From: Nigrospora sphaerica
Lineage: Eukaryota; Ascomycota; Sordariomycetes; Amphisphaeriales; Apiosporaceae
Reading direction: 5' to 3'
DNA length: 64,000 nt
Assembly: GCA_018287875.1 (NCBI GenBank)
Contig: JAGVVL010000001.1
Coordinates: forward strand, 8,556,001-8,620,000
Of this stretch, positions 20,022 through 31,745 are shown one piece after another. Within the stretch, counting starts at the first letter, position 1; each line of letters starts with the position of its first letter. The notes beneath the pieces are model-generated. The model was not told where the DNA came from and searched no databases. It saw only the letters and a program-made list of their open reading frames with translations. Position numbers and translations under genes: made by a program.

Positions 20022-20923
20022 GGTCGGCGACTCGGCTTCTTTGGTCTTCGCTCTAGGTGCCAGCCAGTCGTATTGTGGTGGGGGTCGGGCGAAGGTTCGC
20101 GCTGACCAAAAAGCTCAACGGGCGGCCCGACGTCGCGGCAAAAGACCCTCCCTTACTGGTACCTCTTCGCCTTGCAGTGCCGAAATTCGCCGTGAGCGTG
20201 CCACTCTTCTCGCGCGGAACGGGCAATGACGTTGAGCGGCACCGGGCCCGAGGGGCAAGAACGATGGGGATGGGCGGAAATGAGGGGGACTACGAGTTTG
20301 GCGCCGGTTTGCCTGAAGACGAAAGTGGGCGGTGAGTTGGAACGGCGACCAAGCTGGATACCGTTCAGCTGAGATATGGATCAACTCCGCATGTAGTCGA
20401 GGCATCTTCCGTGGGTTAGCGCGCTAAGCAGCCAGTCCTTGTTGGTTCCCCGATCCCAGGCCATCAGCTGCTCGAGAGGCCTCTCTCTACCTGGGCCGGG
20501 AGAGGTGGTCTGTAATGTGACTGCAGGTGGATCTATGTATCTCGAGTCAGTACTCCAAGGAGTGCATCATGTCCGGAGGTCTCAACCGCGAGACGTACCT
20601 ACCAACTTGGTTCACGTAAGGGAATAAACAAGCGGTTTCACCCCCTCTTATGCCAAATTGCATGGGGCCTACATAAAGTGATGCAAGTACGTGACGCCTC
20701 CCTCAGAAAGCAGGCAACACGGCACACTCAAAGCGACTCATCATAGAGTGACCGTGGTGATTATCATTCAACTCCAATAAGAATTACACATCGCAAAGCC
20801 ACCGCCACCTCGGGGTATATCTCTATCGCAAACGGCACGCAGCGATGCACGACACATCGTTCTCCAAAGCCCAGCCAAAGCAAGCAAACAAAACAAAGGC
20901 CCCATAACCCAGGGCTTTCCCTC
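20022..20923. other. Intergenic spacer
   Basis: It contains the promoter side of the GRF gene and the 3' side of the ELMO gene. AT-richer sequence at 20625-20810 (AATAAACAAG, AATAAGAATTACACATC) may include polyadenylation signals, although it is on the plus strand. No coding sequence is recognised. Confidence 0.4.
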
Positions 20924-23068
20924 CTAGATCTCGTAGTAGTAGTCGTCGTCCAGGCCCTCGCGGCTCGGTACTACGCCCGCGCCCGGCGGGGGCCCCGCGT
21001 AGGCCGCCTCCATCCGCACGTTCAGCAGCCGGATCTTGAGGCTGTACTCGCCCACCAGGTTGACCAGCTTGGTCGTCTCGGCCGTGATGGGGGTCTGGTC
21101 CAGCAGCATCAGCAGCCCGTCCAGCCACTCGGACGCGAGGCTCTGGTTCAGGGGGTGGAGCGTCAGCAGCGGCGTCTCCTTGCCCACGCCGCCCGGCTTG
21201 GCCGCCTCTTCGGGGCTGACGAAGGTGTAGATGGTGATTTTGAAGGCGCCGCCCGCCGGCGACCCGGCCGACGACGCCTCGGATTCCCGTTTGTCGTCGT
21301 CCTTGCAGGCCACCGACGAAATGTTGGACACGACGGAGCTGATCCTGGTCAAGTCGACCTTCTCGGCCAACACCTCCAGACTCGGGTCGACCGCCGTCCG
21401 CAGGCCAAAGTCGGCGTAGTGCAGGTAGCGGCGGTTGTGCGAGAGCCTCGCGTACCGCCACGGGGTGTGGCCTGCGCGCGCATCGGGTGGGTGGGCGGCC
21501 CCTTGGCTCTCCTTGCGGGGCATCGGCTTGGAAAACCACTGGCCCTGCAGCAAGCACCGGATGCGCTGCTCCTTGACAAAGGAGAGCGACTCTTTCCGCA
21601 GAACCTCGCGCACCTGGTAGAGGTGCTGGCCCCAGTTGTCCTCGAACGACAGCTCCAGCAGGCCCATCTGCAGTTCCCGCAGCCGGCCGCAGTCGTACTC
21701 GAGGAGGTCTTCCTCCACCTCGACCACGTCCTTGGAGCGCCCGGCGTGGCCGACGACCTGGTCCACCAGGATGCGTACCAGCTCGGCCACCTTCTCGAAA
21801 TCGCTCTGTTCCGCCCCCGTGGCCTTCCACAGGCGAAAGAAGGCATGGAGCCCCGCCGTGTGTAGCCTCGACCACTGCAGGAGCAACGGTCGGTACAGTT
21901 TGTCCTGCTGCTTGCTGTCCGCCAGCTGGTAGCCCCGCAGGTCCTCGATGTCGGCCTTGTCGCAGTCAAACTGGTCGTAGAGGGTCATGGTCACGGCCAG
22001 GCTGGCCCGGGCTATGGGGCAGCGCTGGGCCAGGGGCTTGGTGGACTGTTCGAGGAGCAGCTTGGGGAAGCCGTCCTCGTTCTTGCGAACAAAGTCGGTC
22101 AGGTCCATCATGCCGAGGAAGCCCGTCGTTTCGAACTCGGCCGCCGGGCTCTCCGTCTCGAAACCGAGCCGCCTCCACTTCTCCGGGTTGTGCCGCCGGC
22201 TCTCCTTCTTGCCGGATTCCGACGCTGCGTCGGCCGCCGTGACCCCTTGAGCGTGTTCTCGGGTCGGGGCGCTGGCAAGGTGGAGGCCCTTGAGGGCTCT
22301 CCGGTGCTCGGGGCGCTCGAGGTCAACGCGGACTTCTCTCCACTTGCGCAGGAGCAGCTTGGTGAGCGACTGGAACTCGAGGAGCGGATACGCGAGGTCT
22401 TGCAAGGCCGAGCCCTGCATGAGGTTGTAGACAGCCTTGATCAGGCCGAGGTCTTGGAGGCGCTTGATGAACTTGGGCCATTCGTCGCCCGCGGGCTTGG
22501 CGTTGCCATTGGCCGAGGGCTCGGCCGACACGGCGTCGCGGATCAGGGCGTTGATGAGCATGAGGGCGTTGGCGCAGAGGGCGTGATCGGCGGAGCTGAG
22601 CTGCTGTATGACGAGGTCGAAGAACTGGGGGTAGACGGCGACGGCGGGCTTGAGGGCGCGGAAGCCGAAGGTGCCCGGCACGCGCGTCTGGCCGACGGGT
22701 GACTGCGAGTGGCTGACGAGGGCGACCAGGATGGACATGGCGCCGCGCAGGATGTTGACCAGGGGGTTCGTGACGATCAGCTCGACGACGCGCTCGACGA
22801 GGTCGCCCGCGGTCGGGCCCTCGAAGACGTCCCAGCCCATATCGACCTCGAGCAGGCGGGTCAGGCTCTGCAGGGCGTAGGCCAGCGTGTTGCCGCCCGT
22901 GGTCATGATGAGGCGACGCAGTATTATCAGGCCGCCCGAGGAGATGAAGACATCGGCGAAGGAGGGGTCGTTGATGGAGGACTGCAGTTTGAAGACGGCC
23001 ATCTTGCGCGCGGCATCTTCGTCGCTCGCCAGGCGCGAGAGCAGCGCGGGTATGTCGGCCTGGTCCAT
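20924..23068 (-). CDS. ELMO/CED-12 family protein
   Basis: An uninterrupted minus-strand frame gives 714 aa from the Met at 23068 (MDQADIPALLSRLASDE); the frame stays open upstream, but that part is basic and low-complexity and looks like leader. Residues 1 to about 260 are armadillo-like helices (KLQSSINDPSFADVF, GGLIILRRLI). The ELMO core follows (DLTDFVRKNEDGF, AITMTLYDQF-like, LHAFFRLWKATGAEQ, DFEKVAELV). The C-terminal third looks like the PH-type domain of ELMO proteins (RCLLQGQWFS, RYARLSHNRRYLHYADF, FKITIYTF, EWLDGLLMLLDQ). In animals ELMO partners DOCK to activate Rac; in fungi homologues are linked to Rac signalling and polarised growth. The protein ends in an acidic, Tyr-rich tail. 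Confidence 0.85.
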   Translation of the reverse strand: MDQADIPALLSRLASDEDAARKMAVFKLQSSINDPSFADVFISSGGLIILRRLIMTTGGNTLAYALQSLTRLLEVDMGWDVFEGPTAGDLVERVVELIVTNPLVNILRGAMSILVALVSHSQSPVGQTRVPGTFGFRALKPAVAVYPQFFDLVIQQLSSADHALCANALMLINALIRDAVSAEPSANGNAKPAGDEWPKFIKRLQDLGLIKAVYNLMQGSALQDLAYPLLEFQSLTKLLLRKWREVRVDLERPEHRRALKGLHLASAPTREHAQGVTAADAASESGKKESRRHNPEKWRRLGFETESPAAEFETTGFLGMMDLTDFVRKNEDGFPKLLLEQSTKPLAQRCPIARASLAVTMTLYDQFDCDKADIEDLRGYQLADSKQQDKLYRPLLLQWSRLHTAGLHAFFRLWKATGAEQSDFEKVAELVRILVDQVVGHAGRSKDVVEVEEDLLEYDCGRLRELQMGLLELSFEDNWGQHLYQVREVLRKESLSFVKEQRIRCLLQGQWFSKPMPRKESQGAAHPPDARAGHTPWRYARLSHNRRYLHYADFGLRTAVDPSLEVLAEKVDLTRISSVVSNISSVACKDDDKRESEASSAGSPAGGAFKITIYTFVSPEEAAKPGGVGKETPLLTLHPLNQSLASEWLDGLLMLLDQTPITAETTKLVNLVGEYSLKIRLLNVRMEAAYAGPPPGAGVVPSREGLDDDYYYEI

Positions 23069-24704
23069 GGCAACGGGGGGCGCGGCGTGCGCGCGGGGGA
23101 AGGACTGTGGTCGCGGTCGCGGGTCGCTGTCGCTGGTCGTGATCGCGGTTCGGGGGGCCTTTAGGTCCAGGGGAAAGAAAAGAGAGGGGGTTTTCTTTTG
23201 GGGGCGGGGGGCTTTTCTTGGTGGACGGACGGACTGCCGGCCGTTGGGGGAGGACGGCAAGTCGACTAGTAAGATGTAGAAGTTAGTAACGCTATGCAGC
23301 AGTACCTTACCTTCCATACCTACCCTACTCGGGGCTCTCAGCTCTCGTCGCTGCTATCCCTTCCAGGTACTTTGAAATTATAGCCCGTCATGCTCGTGCG
23401 CCGTCCGACCGACACCCGAAACCTCCCACAACCCCTGTCGGCATCCAATGACCCCTCGAGCCTCAATGGGCAGGGGGGAGAAAGTTGGTGGGCAGCATGG
23501 TTGGTCGGGACATGGAAGCCTTGGGGTGGGATCGGGGGAGGGGACCCAGGAACGGGACCGTGTCTGTCCCATGATAGGAACATGACCCAGTGTATGCCCG
23601 TGGTCCCCCGTCAGCCTGTACCTATTCCTACGGACTGGGACCCAAATCAACAAACCGACCCATCAATCCGCTGTTTATTGTGTTTGCGTGCTGGCATTGG
23701 GCGGTAGCGCTGGTCCCGCATGCCACCGGGGCCCCGTACTTTTGGACCCAATAAGCGACAGGGACTCGTACGAGCATAGATTGTAGGTCCGCCGGAGGGG
23801 GCTCCCCATTTCACGGGCAAGATGCCCATGACTTGCCTCTTACTCGAAGTGCCTTCCGTCTTCGTCAGGTACGTTCCTGGAAAATATTCAGATCCGATCA
23901 TCCATACCTTTCATGGACTTATGCTGGCCCCTCCTCCACGGCATGGGACGAATCGATATTTCGAGGGGCCAAGGCACACGGGAGCCCGTGAGACGTCCAC
24001 AACCTCGTGGGCCATCCGGCAGGCAGCCCAGGCCAGCAAGCGCACACACCCCATGCGCTAAATCAGTACCACGCGCTGCTGCGTGCGTACCGAGCCGTGG
24101 TACCACATATGTAGGTAGGCATAACTGCCATTGTGTCAGTGTTTGGAACACCAGGGTGCATTGGCCTACACCTATGCTTTCGGGTGGGCTCTGCTGGGTA
24201 GGGCATAGCAGGGGGACGACCAGGCAGCCCTGCTCCCCCCCAAATCTGGCCTCGGTCCTTTGGCCTACTGCCATGGGAATATGCGAAGGCTTGGTTGTTA
24301 TTTGCTACCTGAATACGGGTTCTAACACGAATAAAATATATGACTCTCCAAGCGCCGAGAGTATGTTGAGCCTAATGACCCGTACGGTATGAGATAAGCT
24401 CGAGGGTCTCCAACATGGCATACAATGCGATTTAGTTGCTTCGCACCTTTGCTCCTGAGCCCTCCCTGTTACTGACGGTAACCAGTAGTCAATAGTAGAT
24501 AGCCTGATAAACGGGCAGGGCAAAAGAGCATCCACCGAGTTATTCCACTCGAATAGACAGAAGCACAGACTAGAAACTGGTTACTACAGCCACGGATGAG
24601 TTGAATGCTCAATCGCGCCCAGTGCCCCTAAACACCACAATTTCGCATCGTGATGTAAAAATGTGATATCAAAAAAAGGCAAAAGAGAATTCCCTTGAAG
24701 AGGA
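23069..24704. other. Intergenic spacer (ELMO promoter)
   Basis: Immediately upstream of the ELMO start is a long open leader. Beyond it, TACCTACC-like repeats occur near 23310-23330 (CCTTACCTTCCATACCTACCC). No gene is recognised from 23330 to the tRNA. A-rich sequence at 24671-24685 lies downstream of the minus-strand tRNA and is listed as its terminator. Confidence 0.45.
24671..24685 (-). terminator. Pol III terminator of tRNA-Cys
   Basis: On the minus strand, T-runs (complement of AAAAAAAGGCAAAAG) lie about 20-34 bases after the tRNA 3' end, as expected for RNA polymerase III termination. Confidence 0.6.
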
Positions 24705-24777
24705 AGGAACGAACGCGATTTGAACGCGTGACCTTAGGATCTGCAATCCCACGCGCTAGCCGCTGCGCCACCGCTCC
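24705..24777 (-). tRNA. tRNA-Cys (anticodon GCA)
   Basis: The minus strand folds into a complete cloverleaf of 73 nt without intron. The acceptor stem GGAGCGG pairs with TCGTTCC (two G-T pairs), the D stem is GCGC/GCGC, and the anticodon stem is TGGGA/TCCTA around loop TTGCAGA. The T arm is ACGCG-TTCAAAT-CGCGT. Anticodon GCA reads Cys codons. The discriminator base is T (U73), the expected identity element for tRNA-Cys. Confidence 0.95.
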
Positions 24778-25799
24778 TGAATTGTTGAAAAAACGTCTCA
24801 TAAATAAGCCACATGACCGTTATGACAAAAACGAGACTTTCACATGTTCACGCAGTGGGCTGTTAGACAATAGAGTTTACTTCTGCTGCATTCTAACTGT
24901 ATCGCATGAACAGGATCTGGTGTTCAGGAGGTTGGCAGTTAAAGCACTGATTGCAGCCTTACAACCTGAGCCACCACCACACCGGCGGACAGAGTCACAA
25001 TTAAGAGCGCAATGTCGCCCATGCATCCTCTGCTGGCCCAAAAACCAGTCCAGGGCAAGTATAACATCTACACGTCCCTCCATTGGCCGTATCCCAAAAA
25101 TACTATGCTGGCTGTCAGAAAGCAGCCTCGGACTGCTTAGTACTCAGACCGACCGGGTGCACGTATCGCCACTACCCCCCTTTTTTCCCTTACAACCCAC
25201 TGGGACGGGACGGACCGCTTGTGGTGGTCCGCTGTGGTTCATCATTGCACTGATCCGCCGGTTTAACGTTCCATCCCGCTGCCCTGCGCCGTCCCTGTTC
25301 GCGGGCGCGGGGGCGGGAGAAGGAGGGGGTTTGCCTAGGCGTTTGCGATGAGCGGGCCGGCGCGCGAAACCCCTCTGTGCGTTGGAGGGCCTGCCCGTAA
25401 CTGGACGGGGAACCAGTGCCTACAGGGAGCGAGTCGTTGCGCTGGCGGAAGCTTACCAGTTGCTGGAGCCGTCCACGAATGTTTGTTGGTTCCCGCCCGT
25501 CAAACCATACCTGCATGCAGTGAGTGAGTGAGTGGGTGAGTGAGGAACTCCTAATAGAGGGGGTGGGAGGTGACCCTTTGGTTTCTTCTGTCGTCATCTT
25601 CGCACCCGACCGCCCGTTACCTTTCCCGTCAGCCTTCCTTCTCCGATTATTTCATCCCCCTCCATTCCAGCCCTTCATCTGGACTCCCCCTCCCTCCCTT
25701 CTGTAACCGTCCGCCCGCCGCGGTCCCCATCATCATCGCCCGCCCTTCTTTCCCGCCTCTACCGCCCCCAGCGGCCCGCAAGCGGGGCAGCTTACGACC
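24778..25799. other. Intergenic spacer (atg16 promoter)
   Basis: The last 200 bases before the atg16 start are strongly C/T-rich (CCTTCCTTCTCC, CTCCCCCTCCCTCCC), typical of a filamentous-fungal core promoter and leader. A TGAG/GTGAG short repeat lies at about 25518-25543. No other gene is seen. Confidence 0.45.
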
Positions 25800-26725
25800 A
25801 TGCCCGCGCCCAACTGGCGCGAAGAGTACCTCGTGAACCTGCAGGAGGCCGAGCGCGCGAACCCGGTAAACAGGGAGCTCGTGTCAGCGTGTACGTGTCT
25901 CTCCTCCCCCCCCCCTCTTCCCTCCCTTTCCCGCCGCGACCTCCCGACCGAAGCACCTCGGTCCCCGGCGCGTAACCCCGCCCTCCATCTAACGCGCGAC
26001 GTCTGCGTGGCGCGCCCCCCGCCCGCCAGGCTCCCAGCTCGCCGACCGCATCGCGGCGCTCGAGGCCGAGAAGGCGGCGCTGCTGGTCCGGCAGCAGCAG
26101 CCCAAGGCGCGGGCCGCGAAACCGTCCCCGACCGATACCGCCTCTTCCTCCACCTCGGATGCGCATGCGACGACGACGACGGCCCAGCACGGCGCCGACG
26201 CCGACGCCGCGACGGCCCAGCTCCGCCTGGACCTGGCCGAGGCGCTGCGGGCCAAGGGCCAGGCCGAGGCCCGGCTCCGGGCGAGCGAGACGGAGCTCCG
26301 CGACCTCCGCGCCCGCACCAAGGCCGACGCGCGCAGGCTGCACGACCTGACGGCCGAGCGCAACGCCCTCGCCTCCAAGCTCCAGGACCGCAACGAGGAG
26401 TTGGTGGGCAAGAACAAACTACTGAAGGTAAGGCCCACGTGTCCTCCCTTGCCGGGCACGCCTACGAGAGGAGGCTTTATGGAAGAGGTGACTTGTTCGC
26501 TTGGGGGGCCGAGGGGGAGGCTGGCTAACGAAAAGGAATCTCCGCTCGCAGGACGTCCAAGACGAAAATCTCACGCTCAACATCCAACTCGACATCACCG
26601 AGCAAAAAGCTGCCAAGGTGGCGGCTGACAATAAGGAGTTGGTGGACCGCTGGATGCTGTACAAGGCTCAGGAGGCCGAGGCCATGAACCGCGCCAACGA
26701 GCCAAGGCCGAAGAAGGGACGGTAA
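25800..26725 (+). CDS. atg16: Autophagy protein Atg16
   Basis: Three exons, 25800-25890, 26030-26427 and 26552-26725 (introns of 139 and 124 bp), give 220 aa. The N-terminus PNWREEYLVNLQEAE is the Atg5-binding helix with its conserved Trp. The rest is nearly all coiled coil: LADRIAALEAEKAALL, an Ala/Thr-rich linker, LRLDLAEALRAKGQAEARL, LTAERNALASKLQDRNEEL. The last exon holds the strongly conserved DVQDENLTLNIQLDITEQ and NKELVDRWML. Atg16 dimerises and joins Atg12-Atg5 into the E3-like complex that directs Atg8 lipidation on the phagophore. Fungal Atg16 proteins are short and lack the WD40 part of animal ATG16L1, which fits this length. Confidence 0.93.
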
Positions 26726-27103
26726 GCCGACTAATCAGCCCTCGCGAGACGGTTCGAACAAGACGCGCGCAGACAGCATCAAGCAGGCACGGAGTTGCAG
26801 GCGTTGGCCGGGGAGGGCGGCCGGCCGGAAACGGGTTATTTGTTCGCTTTGTTCATTTGGTATCCTACGAATACACACGCTACGCGGACCGGGTAGTCGT
26901 CTATACAACCAGTAAGTAGAGAGAAGGAACCTCCGCTACTGGCGCCATGCTTCTGGGAAAACACTTCTGGAGAAAAAAAAAGGATGCGCCCAAGGTTACG
27001 GATCCGACCTGCGAAACAGCCCCAGCCAGCGCTTCAAGACGAGTCGTCCCGACTTCGGCAGCAGCGGTCCCCCCTTTGGCGACAATGCGCTCGACGCGAA
27101 GTG
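26726..27103. other. Short intergenic spacer between convergent genes
   Basis: It holds the 3' ends of atg16 and DOT1. An A-run (GAGAAAAAAAAAGG) lies at 26971-26984. No gene is recognised. Confidence 0.4.
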
Positions 27104-28637
27104 CTACTTCTTCGTCGACACAAAGTAGTCGCCCTTGGAGCCGGCCCAGCTAACCCAGTCGCGCAAGTATTCGTACTGCTCGACCTCGAGGATGCTGTTT
27201 GCCACGTCGTTGATCGAATGTTTCTCGTTGCCGAGAACGAAATTCTTGAGCGAAATGATTTTGCAGCCCGATTTCAGGTCTAGGAAGATATCGGCGAGGG
27301 CTTTGTTTAGCTCCGGGGTGAAGGCCTTGTTGTTAACGAGGATGACGTCGGCCTCCTTGAGGACCTCGAGTATTTTTGTGTTGGTGCGGAAATCGCCCCG
27401 CTCCAGGACGACGCGGCCGGGCGCCAGGCCCCAGAGGAGGCAACGCGACCGGAACTCCTTCTCCTGCGCCTCGGCAAAGTTGCACGAGTGCTCGACAATC
27501 TCGCAGCCGTAGCTGCGGCAGCCGATCTCGAGGGCCGCCTGCAGGACGACGTTGCCGACACCCGACCCGAGGTCGACAAAGACCTGATTTGACTTCATGC
27601 GCCCCACGTTGTGGAGGATATGGCGGACGAAGGGGTACTTGAGCTCGCCATAGACGTTATCGCTGCCCGCTTGATACTTGTTGAGGATCTCGGCCTTGGG
27701 GGCGACGGTTCGGTCGTAAACTTGGGTCAGGATAAAGTCGACGAGGCCCGGCGGGGGCCGGTGCATCTTGTCGAGCTTCTTGGCGATGGTGCCGTTTTTA
27801 ACGAGGGCGAGCAGTCGCTCATTGTAGTGCTTCAGGGCGGCCTTGAAAGCGGCTATGTCGCGTATGTTCTCGTGGGATGCCCGCTCCATGCGCCGCCGAA
27901 AGCTGGTCTGGTGGTTAATAAACGAATGCGCTTCCTCGGGGGCTAGATACGTCTCGGCCACGTGTTTCACGACCGTCAGTATGTCTTCTTTGGCGTTTAT
28001 ACGGTCCTTCTTCCAGACCATCTCGTACCTGGGCCACGTCAGTCAGGGTCACACACGTGGTCGGCGGTGGCCCGCGGGCGCGCGCTTACTTCTCGGGCTG
28101 GCAGTACGAGGGGTACTGCAGCTCGACCGCCACCTCCTCGGCGGTCGCGTCAAATATCGGCGCGCAGTCGGTCTTGACCGAGGCCAGTTCGGCAGCATGT
28201 ATGATGCGCGCGTCCCGGACGACATCACCAAAGGCCCTTTTGTGGCGCAGGCGGCGGTCGCGGTCCTCCTCGGTTTTCACCAGTTTCTGGCGCTTCTGGA
28301 AGGGGTCGTCATCCTCGTCGGCCGAGGCCTCGCTGTCGTCGGGGGCGAAGACGGGCGAGTCGCGGGGCGTGCTGGTCACGGCTTTGCGCTTGCGGTCGGC
28401 TCGTTTCTCGTCCGCCGAGGAGGGATAGGGCGATGCGCTCTTGGTCCTCGCGAACTTGGGATTCGGCGAGAGGCCCGGGGCCGGGGAGGAGAGCTTGCTC
28501 GAGGAGGCCGAGGTGCGGAGGCCGTTGGTGGGCGCAAGGCTCGACCGCGGCTTGGGCTTGGCGGCGACCACGACCTTTTGCCGGGTGATGGACTGGGGCG
28601 CCGGCTTGATGTTGGACTTTTGACTGAAGATGCCCAT
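27104..28637 (-). CDS. dot1: Histone H3-K79 methyltransferase DOT1
   Basis: Minus-strand exons 28637-28090 and 28028-27104 (61-bp intron, GTAAGC...CCCAG) give 490 aa. The N-terminal 170 residues are basic and Ser/Pro/Lys-rich, with RKRKAV and FQKRQKLVK patches suited to nucleosome or DNA binding and nuclear import. The catalytic domain fills the second exon: VYGELKYPFVRHIL, the SAM-binding loop VFVDLGSGVGNVVLQAA, YGCEI, RGDFRT and VILVNNKAFTPELN. These are the DOT1 landmarks and all appear intact. The enzyme methylates Lys79 in the H3 core without a SET domain and affects silencing, DNA-damage response and meiotic checkpoints in yeast. The gene converges on atg16. Confidence 0.95.
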
Positions 28638-30539
28638 GGCGCTGTCTCGGGACGACGGGCCGGGAGGGGCAGGGGAGGAGAGGGGAAGGAGTCCAGATAA
28701 CAAAAGTAAGCGAAGTACCGAATAAGTAAGCAACGATAGAGGTGATCATGCAAGGGGGGGAAAAAAAGAATGCAGAGGAGGGTGTCCGGAGGGGTCGTGG
28801 CCATGCGCGGACTGGGGCGCGGCGGGCAGGAGAAGAAAACGAACGCGGCGAGCACCTTCGCGGGGGAAGAAGGGAGGGATGAATGATGTTGAAGCAAGCG
28901 ACTGCAGAGCCGTCGCGGTGCCGGGGAGGCCTAGGCAAAAAGGTCAGACAGGGAGGGTATGGAAGGCAGACAGGCAAAAGAGGTAGGCAAGCAGGGTCTC
29001 GGCGAGCCAAGAAATGGAAGGCAGCGAAGGCGGGACAGTGGGAGGGAATAGCCCGATGGTGGTGGTGGTGCTACTACTCATTGAGGCTAGTGCATTCCCG
29101 GCGCTCACTAGGAAGTACAGTACAGCTGCTGCGTACATTTGCATGCTTAAGCGTGTGTACAGTACTTATTGCATTTTCGGGATAGAACTAACCGGGCGTT
29201 GTCTCTACCTGTGTTGGGCTCGTACAGATACATATTTTCCGGCGCCGCGGGCATTGCTCGGGCTTATGATATATTGTATGCCGGATGGGGTGCAGACGGA
29301 GTTGTGGAAAGGCACGACAAAAAACAGCATGTAAGTACGTAACTTAGGTACAGGTACTAAAGATGCAAGTACTTCAAGAGCTAGGTAGGCACTCAAGATG
29401 CGTTCCGGGATCCATTCCCAACAGCCTATCCATCATCCACACTCCCTCGTGCAAACCTGGATCTGGTGCAAAGTGCGTGATCACAAGTGACTCATTCGAT
29501 TCGACGTCAGGTCGTACACAGGACTGGAAAGGCCTGGAAGACAGGCGTAGATAAAATATCAATGGCACGGCACAGCCCGCGTTCTGCCTGGCCTAATCCA
29601 ATCCCATCGCCTGGCCAATGCGAGCCATCAATCATTAGGCCCTCGGCAGCTTCAGCACCAAAAAGTGGTGGGAGAGACGAGCCAGGGCACTGGATGTAGG
29701 TAGTAGTTGGTACATGTTACTGAATGCTTGTATACTCGCCTGAGTGCAATACGCGTACAATGCATGTACAAAGTCATAAGCAACAGCAGGGATTCGGGGC
29801 CCTGCTTTGGCTGGGTTCGCACGATCGCTGACAGACTGGAGACGGGGGACCACGACCACTTGCCACGATCCTTACCACTGCACGCAAGCAGCAAATCGGA
29901 CGTTACTGCGCGCCTGCATTGCTTTTGTTTGTCGTAACCCTCACGGTGGGGACTTCTACGTTGGCCACGTGCCGATGTACACACGGGACGATCCACACGG
30001 CTCTCTGCCCACTCCCCTCCATCATGCCGTCGCATTTCCATCTAGAAGCCCTCCTACTACCGGGCGTTTTCACAACGAGCAAACGACCGTCCAGGCTGGG
30101 TGGCGCGTGGCATCTGTTTTCCTTCTCGGCCAATTACCACGGTGGCCTGGCTTAGGGGAAGTAAGTAAGAAGAAGAAGTAGCTATCCGAAATCATGTTGC
30201 CGTAATGTTGGCCCCAGGATCCTGCACGGCAGTTGGTCATGGCACGCATCGGAGCAGGGCAGCCCAACGGAAGACAGCCCTCCCAAGCAGGGCTCTCTGC
30301 TATTTGTCCCTACCGACCCACTGGTGATGGCCTCCCCACCTACCCCGGACGGGCGGCTGCACCGCCGGGGCTCCGTCACCCGATGCTGCCCGCTCTCTCG
30401 GTGCCGTGGGCGCGTGTTGTAGCCCCCAGTCTCGGTTCGCCACATGCGGGCAACCTACAAAGCCCTTGGCCACAGGTGGGAGCCGTCGAGGTGCCAAAAA
30501 TACAACTTTGTCAAATCATCATCTCCTCTGCTTTGTCCC

Positions 30540-31745
30540 AATACAATGGCTCTTCATGGCCGAATACAATGATATCCTGGCCTCGGCGCCGCTGGCCGGG
30601 TCCTGGTCTTATAGTTGGACCACTCATAACCCTGTTCAATCCAACACAGGATTCTGCTGGGCCATGCATACAACGCCTGCGAGACCATGGTACAGCCCCT
30701 TGGCGGTTTGGGGCACAGCCACCCAGGCACAACTGGCCTCGGACTGCACCCCGAGTGGGATGCCAACTATATCCAATGACACGTAGACGACAAACTCAAG
30801 AGCGAAGTCCGGACGGCTCCAAGATGCCACAGAGCTCCATGAAGTTCCAGCCCGGCCTCTGGGATGGCAGCGACCCGGAAAACAGCTACTAAACCAAGCA
30901 GTGGGCCGGGGCGAAACGGACCTCCAGCGCGGCCCCTACATTGTCTTCGTGCGGGGTGCCAACATCACCAACAAGTATCCCGCCTGCCACTTCAAGTACA
31001 AGGGCAAACCAGGCACGTGGGGGCGGTATCCAGGTCACCGCCATGGGTCGCTCGGCCTCGAGCGCCGCGATGGCCCCCACGAAACCCCTGAGCGGCTCGC
31101 CTCCCGGCGTAAAGGTGATGAAGGATCAGATACTTGGCGAGAATACCTATGGCCTTGTCGTCTATGGTTGTGGGGCAGAGCAATTCGTCGTCTGCGGGAA
31201 CCCCAACTTCGTCTGCGGGAATCCCAACTTCGTCTGCGCCACTACCGACTCCCCTTACTTCTACCGGCGGCTTTCTGAGCAGTGCCAGCTCGTGTATACT
31301 GGGTTCAAGCACACCACTCAGTGCCCAGGGTGGCTCGAGCCTGTCATCGTTCGCTTCTGTGGGTTCTTCCCAAACCAGCTCGGCCGCCGCCAGTCTCTCC
31401 CCTTTCCGTGGTGTCTCTAAATTGCCGCCCAGCGCGCTGTCCGTTAGCTTTTCTGCGCCGGCATAGACGTAGTGACGACGGAGCTGGTGTCCTTGTACAC
31501 GACCATTTGTCCTGCCGAACCCCCCTCCGTGATGGATGGCCTGGCCTGGCCTGTACCGTGACGCCCCAGCCCACGCCCACGTTGGCGCCCTCTGGAGCTC
31601 CGAGCGGCGCGTCATCGATGTCCAGCCCCGCGCCCGGCTCGTCCGCGCCGAGGTCCAGCCGTTTTACGGAGAAGGCACCCAAGGGCCTCGGTCCCAGCAG
31701 CGTCGAGCCCGCGTGCTACGTCCCGCGCGTCTCCAAGCGCTGCTA
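30540..31745 (+). other. Ser/Thr/Pro-biased coding-like region, possible gene relic
   Basis: Pieces of the plus strand read like protein but in shifting frames. FQPGLWDGSDPENSY runs straight into TAA (30890-30892). GPYIVFVRGANITNKYPACH appears in another frame at about 30930-30985. Ser-rich text follows (SSSAGTPTSSAGIPTSS at about 31190-31240), and then PQPTPTLAPSGAPSGASSM to a stop at 31744. This could be a decayed secreted or cell-wall glycoprotein. I do not recognise a family, and GC-rich DNA can produce such reading by chance. Confidence 0.2.
31196..31239 (+). repeat. Two-copy 21-bp tandem repeat
   Basis: CGGGAACCCCAACTTCGTCTG is followed directly by a copy with one C-to-T change, then CGCC. 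It lies inside the Ser-rich coding-like stretch. Confidence 0.7.
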
